The notes under the pieces: model-generated | Databases searched by the model: none | Told to the model about the DNA's origin: nothing | Seen by the model: only the letters and a program-made list of their open reading frames with translations | Assembly (NCBI GenBank): GCA_903911805.1 | Contig: CAIWET010000003.1 | Span: forward strand, 1-5,057 | DNA length: 5,057 nt | From: an uncultured Ignavibacteria bacterium | GTDB lineage: Bacteria; Bacteroidota; Ignavibacteria; Kapaibacteriales; UBA2268 | Direction of reading: 5' to 3' | Position numbers and translations under genes: made by a program | Shown here: piece by piece, positions 1-5,057 of the stretch | How the letters are laid out: the number at the start of each line of letters is the position of its first letter | Position numbering within the stretch: position 1 is the stretch's first letter

Positions 1-483
1 AAAAAGAATTTAGAAAAAAATGCTAAGCAAAAAAAAATTAATATCAAAGATACATTATCTTTGAAAGAAGTTAATTGTAATGATCATTTTGAATTAAATA
101 TTGCTTGTCCAACATGTAGGAGAAGTCAAATCACTATAAATAGTAGAAAGACAAGAATAAAAGTTTTTGAAAATGTTGTTCAATATATTTGCAAGCATCC
201 GGTATGTAAAAAAACTTTTTATGGAGTAGGCAATAAATATTATTTTGAGAAAAAATTATATGATACTGTTGAAGAGTATTGCGAGGTAAGAAGAAAATTT
301 GCAGTTTACGCATTTCTTTCTTTAATAAATAAAATGGAAGCAAGCTTATACGACCTTAATCATCATCTTCCTAATTCTAAAGATCAACATTTTGAATTAT
401 TAGATGTAGTTAAACAATTATACAATAATAAAGAGAAGTATGAAAAAATTGATAAAAAATTTAAAATTAAATTTAATGAGTAA
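1..483 (+). CDS. Small Lys-rich protein with Ogr/Delta-like zinc ribbon (5' partial)
   Basis: The reading frame is open from the left edge to a TAA at 481-483. There is no ATG before about residue 112, and the TTG at 61 has no special support, so the true start probably lies left of the window. Counting from the edge, four cysteines form C36-P-T-C39 and C64-K-H-P-V-C69, separated by 24 residues, followed by K-K-T-F73. The pattern CPxC, a basic 'SR' stretch, an aromatic just before the third Cys, CX4C and then TF matches the Ogr/Delta zinc finger of P2-like phages, which activate late-gene transcription. That family is known from proteobacterial phages, so the link is by motif only. The rest (residues 74-160) looks helical and charged and I do not recognise it. 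A zinc-ribbon transposase helper (IS1 InsA type) is less likely because those usually have CX2C in the second half. A DNA-binding or regulatory role is inferred. The gene ends about 80 bp before the first TTCGTATGTA repeat pair. Confidence 0.8.
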   Translation, partial: KKNLEKNAKQKKINIKDTLSLKEVNCNDHFELNIACPTCRRSQITINSRKTRIKVFENVVQYICKHPVCKKTFYGVGNKYYFEKKLYDTVEEYCEVRRKFAVYAFLSLINKMEASLYDLNHHLPNSKDQHFELLDVVKQLYNNKEKYEKIDKKFKIKFNE

Positions 484-560
484 TTACCACTATTTAATAT
501 AATATGCTTTATTACATCCAAGAGTGAGAGTAGGAGTGTGATTTAGAAGAACTAAAATTA

Positions 561-581
561 TTCGTATGTATTTCGTATGTA
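561..581 (+). repeat. Left pair of TTCGTATGTA direct repeats (putative integrase arm sites)
   Basis: Two exact copies of the 10-mer TTCGTATGTA lie at 561-570 and 572-581, so they repeat every 11 bp, about one helical turn. The same 10-mer occurs twice more at 830-849, on the other side of the tRNA fragment and in the same orientation. I saw no other copy in the window. Short, helically phased direct repeats flanking a core next to an integrase gene are what arm-type binding sites of tyrosine recombinases look like. Binding by this integrase is inferred. Confidence 0.6.
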
Positions 582-609
582 GAGGCAAATTTTTCTCATT
601 GCTTTTTAT

Positions 610-640
610 AAAATAAGACACTCGTAAGTGTCTTATTTTT
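610..640. terminator. Perfect bidirectional hairpin terminator
   Basis: Positions 610-622 pair perfectly with 627-639 (13 bp), with a four-base loop CGTA at 623-626. The stem has an A-run at its left foot and a T-run at its right foot (636-640), so it could end transcription on either strand. On the plus strand it could serve the zinc-ribbon gene ending at 483. On the minus strand it sits 9 bases beyond the 3' end of the tRNA-Leu sequence and would be the natural terminator of a tRNA restored across this junction. Confidence 0.75.
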
Positions 641-648
641 CAAGTATG

Positions 649-700
649 TGCCCGAAACAGGACTTGAACCTGCACGAGGTTGCCCTCGCTACAACCTGAA
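649..700 (-). tRNA. 3' half of tRNA-Leu(CAG), truncated; integration-site core
   Basis: On the minus strand this reads as the 3' half of a class II tRNA. In order: the complete anticodon loop TTCAGGT (694-700) with anticodon CAG (696-698); the anticodon-stem 3' strand TGTAG (689-693); a long variable arm CGAGG-GCAA-CCTCG (675-688); one linker base; the T arm GCAGG-TTCAAGT-CCTGT (657-673); the acceptor 3' strand TTCGGGC (650-656); and discriminator A (649). The loop and long variable arm identify tRNA-Leu. CCA is not encoded. No D arm and no acceptor 5' strand (GCCCGAA expected) are present on the 5' side, so this cannot be a working tRNA by itself. The next five bases (701-705) give CTTCA against the CTACA expected for the anticodon stem, four of five matching, so homology may extend slightly or the match may be chance. 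A tRNA 3' half beside an integrase is the usual product or donor of site-specific integration. Confidence 0.88.
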
Positions 701-829
701 TGAAGAGAACTATACAAAAATACTGGTTCAGATGGAATATGATGATTTCTTATCTTTATGTAAAATATAGTAGTTAAAATTATTGACTGTTTTTCCTCAT
801 TCCATGTGAACGAGTATCCTTCAATATGT

Positions 830-849
830 TTCGTATGTATTCGTATGTA
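830..849 (+). repeat. Right pair of TTCGTATGTA direct repeats (putative integrase arm sites)
   Basis: Two exact, abutting copies of TTCGTATGTA lie at 830-839 and 840-849 (10 bp period). A weaker TATGT unit at 825-829 may be a third, degenerate copy. They match the pair at 561-581 exactly and in orientation. They lie about 70 bp upstream of the integrase start, so binding there could both assemble the recombination complex and repress the int promoter, as some integrases do to their own genes. That regulatory role is inferred. Confidence 0.6.
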
Positions 850-920
850 TGACTTTATTTTGGAAACATAGAAATAATTTTTCTATTGTAGTGAACTTCA
901 ACTGAAAACTAATTAAAATT

Positions 921-2126
921 ATGAAAAAATTTATTGATGAATTGAAAAGAGTAAATGCCAGTAAGAACATTAAAATTGGTAAAAATACTTTACCTGATGG
1001 GTATAGCCTCTACCTTGAATATAATAAAGATTATAAAAGGAATAGAAGATTTCTGAAAATGAAGGTTTCTAATAGCATTAGAATGACAAAAGAAGATGAA
1101 GAAACTTTGTATAAAGCCGAGATTATTCGTGATACTATGGAGCTTGAACTTTATGGCAATCCGCTCAGTTTTATGATGAATAACAAATTGTCTGAATTAG
1201 ATTTTATTCAGTATTTCAAAGAATTTGCTGATAAGAAAAACTTGCCATCTTATAAAGCCTGCACAAAGCAGATTAAAGAATTTGTAAAACAAAAATACCA
1301 TATTAGTTACATCAGGTTTAGCGAAGTAAATGTAAATTTCTGTAAAAGATTTAAAGAATTTCTATCAAAAAAAATTGCAGATAAGAAATTAGCCAACCAA
1401 ACTGCTAAAACTTATTTATCAGTTTTTGCTGCTGCTCTTAATAATGCTTATAATGATAAACTACTGCCAGAGAATCCGGCTGCCAGAGTTCGTATAAAAC
1501 TGATTGAAGCAAAAAGAGAATTTCTTACCGAAGAAGAATTGAAACAGTTTATGTTGGTAGAAACAAATTTTAAGGAAATTAAAAACGCTTTTCTTTTTGC
1601 GGCACAAACTTCCTTACGTTTGGGGGATATTAGAAATTTGAGATTCAATGATATTAGAAGAGATAAAAAAGATTCAAATTCAATGTATATTCAGCAAAAT
1701 AAAAATAAAGTCATTTCCAATATAAGATTGTCGAAAGTTGCTTACGAAATTTACCAAGAACAATTAAGTAAAAATTCTGAAGGTGAATTTGTGTTTAACT
1801 TACCGAAATCAAGGTCATTTATAAATGATAAATTAAGAATAATGGCAGAAGATGCAGGAATTAAAAAATATATCCACTTTCATGTATCTCGTCATTCCTG
1901 GGCAAGTTTAGCACTTGCCAAGGGTATTGATATTTATACGGTTTCCAAGATAATGGGGCATTCATCGGTAGCAATAACAGAAATATATGCTAACCTAATA
2001 AATAAAAAACGAGATGAAGTTGCAGATATAATGAACCTCGAAATTACTGAGGATGATTTACAAAGAAAAATTGAAATTCAAGAAGAAAAGAAAAAAAAGA
2101 ATAGTAAAAAAGAAATAAAGAAGTAA
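921..2126 (+). CDS. Tyrosine recombinase / phage-type integrase
   Basis: This complete 401-residue protein is a site-specific tyrosine recombinase, which cuts and rejoins DNA through a covalent 3'-phosphotyrosine link to integrate or excise a mobile element. Residues about 15-50 (GYSLYLEY, then an Arg-rich strand) resemble the N-terminal arm-DNA-binding domain of Bacteroidota integrases. Residues about 90-190 form the helical SAM-like core-binding domain. The catalytic domain from about 200 has every expected residue: Arg233 in SLRLGDIRNLR, a beta-hairpin Lys (261 or 263), His321-V-S-Arg324, His347 in MGHSS and nucleophile Tyr356 in ITEIYANL. Nothing suggests inactivation. The ATG at 921 is the first start after an in-frame TGA at 903-905. 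It has only an A+T-rich leader and no Shine-Dalgarno sequence, as is usual in Bacteroidota. The last 20 or so residues are a Lys/Glu tail encoded partly by an A8 run (about 2091-2098). The tRNA-Leu 3' half 220 bp upstream gives its probable target. Phage, ICE or other genomic-island origin cannot be distinguished. Confidence 0.96.
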   Translation: MKKFIDELKRVNASKNIKIGKNTLPDGYSLYLEYNKDYKRNRRFLKMKVSNSIRMTKEDEETLYKAEIIRDTMELELYGNPLSFMMNNKLSELDFIQYFKEFADKKNLPSYKACTKQIKEFVKQKYHISYIRFSEVNVNFCKRFKEFLSKKIADKKLANQTAKTYLSVFAAALNNAYNDKLLPENPAARVRIKLIEAKREFLTEEELKQFMLVETNFKEIKNAFLFAAQTSLRLGDIRNLRFNDIRRDKKDSNSMYIQQNKNKVISNIRLSKVAYEIYQEQLSKNSEGEFVFNLPKSRSFINDKLRIMAEDAGIKKYIHFHVSRHSWASLALAKGIDIYTVSKIMGHSSVAITEIYANLINKKRDEVADIMNLEITEDDLQRKIEIQEEKKKKNSKKEIKK

Positions 2127-2245
2127 ATTAGAGAAATTATGAAATTTTGAATGATAATTGTGTCCGGAAGAAATATTATGAATAAAGTAATAGTAAAGTT
2201 CAAATTAGAAAATTCGTTCTTTATGACTGAATTGGTGAGTAAAAA

Positions 2246-2273
2246 AAGAGGTTGGTGTTTAAACCAACCTCTT
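2246..2273 (-). terminator. Intrinsic terminator of the T9SS protein gene
   Basis: An 11-bp perfect inverted repeat, AAGAGGTTGGT (2246-2256) and its complement (2263-2273), encloses a six-base loop. On the minus strand the stem runs into seven consecutive T (2247-2241), the standard rho-independent form. It begins 19 bases beyond the stop codon of the minus-strand gene ending at 2293. On the plus strand no T-run follows, so it should work poorly for the convergent integrase gene. Confidence 0.88.
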
Positions 2274-2292
2274 GATTAGACTATAATAATAT

Positions 2293-5057
2293 TTACCTTT
2301 TTATTACAAAACCTGAAAAAACTGCCGGATATATCTCATTTGAATAAATATCCATTTCTTCTTCAACCTTAATGAAATATACTCCCTGCTGATAATTGGT
2401 AGTAGGGATTGAGATTGTTTCTCCTGATTTCACTGCTCGCTTGAATACTTCCAAACCAAGACTTGAAAATACTTTTAAAGTAACATTTTTTGGTTTATTA
2501 TTATCATTCTTTGATAATGGAAGATAAGCAGTTGCAAATATATTTTCATTTGCAGGATTTGGGTATATTGATACAGAAATTTGATTTTTATCTTTTATTT
2601 CCGATAAATCTCCTAAATCTATTACCGAACTATAACTTTCTATTATACTTTTTTGATAATTAAAAGATGAATCACTTTCATTTAGTTGAGTTACATTTGG
2701 TAAACCGCCAATAATCAATTCTTCTAAATATCTTGCATTTGGATTTTTCTTTATGAACAAAATTCTGAATTCATTATTATTTCCATTAACTAATTTAAAT
2801 TTATGGTTAGTATAAGTGGAATCATTTTTCAAATATGTATTAAATTTAATTTTTTTCTTGTCATTTTTTCGTTCTATATTAATTTCAATATCATTTTTAT
2901 TGGTGCCATTAATAAGAAAATTTAAGTCTTTAATTTTATCTAAAGAGAACCAATCAGTATAAATTGTATCCAAAGGATTAGACCATAAACCATCTCTATT
3001 ATGAGTATTTAATCTTGGGGCAAAATCTAATTCTTTATCATCAGTAAACCATGGTGGTGTAAACATTATTTTTCTTCCATTATCTTTAAATCCAACAAAT
3101 GGGAATGCTGATTCAGGATTGTCAAAATTCTTTTTTGCAAATAGAAAAATTGATGATGCTATTTCAGGTGGTGTCCCGCCTCTGTTAGTTTCAAATATTC
3201 TTCTATTATTAAGCCATTCTATTCTCCCTGTGACTGCCGGCATTAATGCTAAATGGGGTTTTAAAGAGCCGGTTCCGATTAATGGTTTTGCATAAGGGTA
3301 TCCTTCAAAATGATAAGTTAATGTGTCCCAATTATTACCTAATGATTCAATACTATGATTTACTTGCCAAATTATGGATTTTGATAATTGTTTATCTGGA
3401 TATGAAATAAAATTAAGAACAACCATACTATCACCAATATTACTGTAAATATTCGGACTTATTTCTGTCATTTTCCCTTGTGAAACAGTTGGTTGTGCTA
3501 AAATATTTGTTAATGATTTTATTTGTGACAAACAATCTCTGTCCCAACACTGTGGAAGCCAAATTCCTGTATTACGGTTTAAAGTATCTAACATATCTAT
3601 ATAACCATAACCAATAACTCCTTTTTCTGTATAATCTTTGGCTTGCCAATATAATCTGTCATGGTGAAATGCTCTCAAATCATAATATCGAGTTGTATTA
3701 TCATTCCCGTTATTCCTATATAATACAGGCATGGTATTTTCATGCAAATCATACATTCCATAAGAATTGGTTAATTTTAAAATAGTATTTGAGGTATTTA
3801 CAACACCTAATGAACTGTTTGGGTTACAAGAAACACCGGCTGGTGGAACATAATTAATTAATCCTGCATTGCTTATTTTTCTTAGTCTTGTATAACAAAT
3901 ATCATTAAATCGTTCTATAGTATCAGGCATTTGCTTTTCTTGCCAAACTAAGGCACAGTCATCTTCTCCAAGCCATATTCTTGAATAAACATTTAATGCA
4001 GGATGAGCCGCAACAGAATATCCCGGTGTAGTATTATACCATTGAAAATTTATTTTATTTATCGGTAGAAAAACTGTATCCCTTGCAGTTTTCCATGCGG
4101 CTACTATACCTTTATTTAAGTCACTCCAAGAATAATAATTACCGTTGTAACTTCCGTTGACGACCGGATGCCCCCATTTATCTATATCACCTGTAAGTGT
4201 ATCCAATAAATAACCATAAGAAGGAGGTGTTATTAAATCATCATCAAAAAAGCTTGTTTCTACAATGTAATTATTATTGCCTGAGCCTTTGCATTCATAA
4301 ACAACAAAGACTTTTATTTTTGGTGGTGTTGATATTGAATCATAGCGAACAACAATTGAAGGATATTCACAACTTGGACAATTTTCAATAACTTCATCAT
4401 TTACGTTATAAAGTATTTGATTTGATAATAAATGGTCAGTTGGCTCCCAATCTATGAGTTCTTGCGGAAAATCAACTGTCATAGGGTTGCTTCTTCTATA
4501 AAATACACCCATTCTTGAAGAACCGGGTGATATTTCTCTGTGATATACTGCATGATAACGAATTGAATCTGCTGAACCAAAAGACCTTACAGAATTTTGT
4601 GTTTTAGGATATGCTATTAATTTATTTTGATTTGAAAACGATAAATAGCCTTTCATACCAATTGAATCGGCAGTTGTCCGAATTGACGGCAAACCACCTA
4701 TTGTATAAATTTTAATATCTGAATTATCTATTCCATCTGTAAATTGGATGAACCCACCTTTGGTGTCTTTTGTTGAGGTTATTTTGTTATACATTCCTGT
4801 TTTGAAATAGTCAGAGCTTAATAAATAAACATTATTTGAAACTCCTGAACCTACAAATGCTGTATATTTTACATCTTCTAATTTATTATAATAGTTAGTA
4901 TTTGATACAAATAAATAATAAATATTAGCCGTTGTGTCAAAATGAAAAGAGTAATTTAACCCATTAACAAAACTATTATCTGTCAAACCATCGCCAGTAT
5001 AGTCTCCTCCAATAATTCTGTCAAAAGATGTGCTTACTTTATTATTTAAATTTTCTT
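2293..5057 (-). CDS. Large secreted protein with C-terminal T9SS type A sorting domain (5' partial)
   Basis: The minus-strand frame is open from the right edge to a TAA at 2293-2295, giving at least 920 residues. The N-terminus and signal peptide lie outside the window. A TTG at 4984-4986 could be taken as a start, but 23 more in-frame codons precede it and include a plausible motif, so it is not the start. The last 95 residues or so are a type IX secretion sorting domain: ISVSIYPNPANE, then a beta-strand VTLKVFSSLGLEVF, then QQGVYFIKVE, ending FVIKR. It directs export across the outer membrane and usually cell-surface anchoring or release. Near the edge, GGDYTGDGLTD resembles an Asp/Gly calcium-binding loop of FG-GAP/VCBS type. 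At about residues 226-255 and 351-374 a similar unit recurs ([HY]P[SA][IL]..., then VVYE or LVWQE), suggesting beta-propeller-like blades. No catalytic motif is recognised, so the function is unknown: adhesin, binding protein and enzyme scaffold are all possible. The gene is convergent with the integrase, 166 bp apart, and may be cargo or host flank. Confidence 0.93.
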   Translation of the reverse strand, partial: ENLNNKVSTSFDRIIGGDYTGDGLTDNSFVNGLNYSFHFDTTANIYYLFVSNTNYYNKLEDVKYTAFVGSGVSNNVYLLSSDYFKTGMYNKITSTKDTKGGFIQFTDGIDNSDIKIYTIGGLPSIRTTADSIGMKGYLSFSNQNKLIAYPKTQNSVRSFGSADSIRYHAVYHREISPGSSRMGVFYRRSNPMTVDFPQELIDWEPTDHLLSNQILYNVNDEVIENCPSCEYPSIVVRYDSISTPPKIKVFVVYECKGSGNNNYIVETSFFDDDLITPPSYGYLLDTLTGDIDKWGHPVVNGSYNGNYYSWSDLNKGIVAAWKTARDTVFLPINKINFQWYNTTPGYSVAAHPALNVYSRIWLGEDDCALVWQEKQMPDTIERFNDICYTRLRKISNAGLINYVPPAGVSCNPNSSLGVVNTSNTILKLTNSYGMYDLHENTMPVLYRNNGNDNTTRYYDLRAFHHDRLYWQAKDYTEKGVIGYGYIDMLDTLNRNTGIWLPQCWDRDCLSQIKSLTNILAQPTVSQGKMTEISPNIYSNIGDSMVVLNFISYPDKQLSKSIIWQVNHSIESLGNNWDTLTYHFEGYPYAKPLIGTGSLKPHLALMPAVTGRIEWLNNRRIFETNRGGTPPEIASSIFLFAKKNFDNPESAFPFVGFKDNGRKIMFTPPWFTDDKELDFAPRLNTHNRDGLWSNPLDTIYTDWFSLDKIKDLNFLINGTNKNDIEINIERKNDKKKIKFNTYLKNDSTYTNHKFKLVNGNNNEFRILFIKKNPNARYLEELIIGGLPNVTQLNESDSSFNYQKSIIESYSSVIDLGDLSEIKDKNQISVSIYPNPANENIFATAYLPLSKNDNNKPKNVTLKVFSSLGLEVFKRAVKSGETISIPTTNYQQGVYFIKVEEEMDIYSNEIYPAVFSGFVIKR
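2296..2586 (-). other. T9SS type A C-terminal sorting domain coding segment
   Basis: This segment encodes the final 97 residues of the large minus-strand protein. It has the conserved YPNPA start, a hydrophobic strand leading to the S-LG-EV turn, the GVYFIKV strand, and a final FVIKR. About ten residues (EMDIYSNEIYP and neighbours) separate the usual last strands, a slightly longer C-terminus than is common. This domain is the strongest taxonomic clue in the window, since T9SS is confined to the Bacteroidota and related phyla. Confidence 0.9.

Larger units (their letters stand above)
561..849. other. Candidate attachment site (attP-like): arm repeats, tRNA-Leu core, arm repeats
   Basis: This composite region has a pair of TTCGTATGTA repeats at 561-581, a terminator hairpin at 610-639, the tRNA-Leu(CAG) 3' half at 649-700, and a second repeat pair at 830-849. 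The integrase starts 71 bp further right and points away. For tyrosine recombinases, a core with arm sites on both sides is the layout of attP; after integration each end keeps only one arm. Seeing both arms suggests a circular form, a tandem copy, or a flank derived from a related element. Carrying both the tRNA 3' half and a terminator would let the element rebuild a complete, terminated tRNA gene on insertion. The parts are seen; their role is inferred. Confidence 0.5.
484..920. other. Gene-free regulatory/attachment region between zinc-ribbon gene and integrase
   Basis: No convincing protein gene lies in these 437 bases. Besides the repeats, hairpin and tRNA fragment listed separately, 484-560 holds an A+T-rich stretch followed by a purine-rich run with repeated GAGTG (about 522-540) of unknown meaning. 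Positions 701-829 are A+T-rich with stops in every frame. A TTTTCTCATT-like sequence occurs at 591-600 and, with an extra C, at 791-801. The integrase promoter should lie between about 780 and 900, but I see no clear Bacteroidota-type TTTG / TAnnTTTG pair. Confidence 0.6.

Noticed and set aside
134..343. 69-codon minus-strand ORF inside the zinc-ribbon gene
   Set aside because: It is antisense to a frame with a coherent cysteine motif and looks like a chance open frame in A+T-rich DNA.
522..540. Purine-rich GAGTG repeats, considered as a CRISPR or iteron fragment
   Set aside because: They are too short and irregular, without unit structure or spacers.
648..770. Plus-strand frame through the tRNA fragment reading V-P-E-T-G-L-E-P-A-R-G
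   Set aside because: This peptide is the well-known artefact of translating the complement of a tRNA 3' end. The frame has no credible start or ribosome binding site.
825..891. Possible int promoters: TATGTTTC at 825-832, or TTTG at 859-862 with TATTGTAG at 884-891
   Set aside because: The first has no TTTG at the right distance upstream. The second matches the TAnnTTTG element poorly. Neither is good enough to list.
1448..1648. 66-codon minus-strand ORF inside the integrase gene
   Set aside because: It is antisense to the conserved catalytic domain, with no start signal or recognisable content.
2178..2279. 33-codon plus-strand ORF (MNKVIVKFKLENSFF...) with a GGAAG seven bases before its ATG
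   Set aside because: The start looks acceptable, but its last third is made of the terminator hairpin of the opposite gene and no family is recognisable. It is at best a truncated remnant.
4197..4391. 64-codon plus-strand ORF inside the large T9SS protein gene
   Set aside because: It is antisense to a long continuous coding frame and of biased composition: a shadow ORF.

Overview
The window is strongly A+T-rich DNA, most likely from a member of the Bacteroidota or a close relative (Ignavibacteria/Kapabacteria-like lineages). The evidence is a large secreted protein ending in a type IX secretion (T9SS, type A) sorting domain, an integrase of the type common in Bacteroidota whose start lacks a Shine-Dalgarno sequence, and a tRNA 3' end without an encoded CCA. 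The exact taxon cannot be read from this sequence.

Layout, left to right. Positions 1-483 (+) hold the 3' part of a small lysine-rich protein with a four-cysteine zinc ribbon resembling the Ogr/Delta phage activator family. Positions 484-920 contain no convincing gene but are not empty. They hold a pair of TTCGTATGTA direct repeats (561-581), a perfect bidirectional hairpin terminator (610-639), the 3' half of a tRNA-Leu(CAG) on the minus strand (649-700), and a second pair of TTCGTATGTA repeats (830-849). Positions 921-2126 (+) encode a complete tyrosine recombinase (401 aa) with all catalytic residues. Positions 2293-5057 (-) encode the C-terminal 920 residues or so of a large T9SS-exported protein, convergent with the integrase and followed by a textbook intrinsic terminator (2246-2273).

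Interpretation. An integrase next to a tRNA 3' half is the classic signature of an element that inserts into a tRNA gene. The less ordinary part is that identical short repeats flank the tRNA-derived core on both sides, with 10-11 bp spacing inside each pair. This resembles an intact attP (arm sites, core, arm sites, then int) rather than a single attL or attR. If so, the DNA left of the core, including the Ogr-like gene, also belongs to the element. The window would then represent a circular form, a tandem junction or adjacent related elements. The T9SS protein could be cargo or host sequence; the window alone cannot decide.
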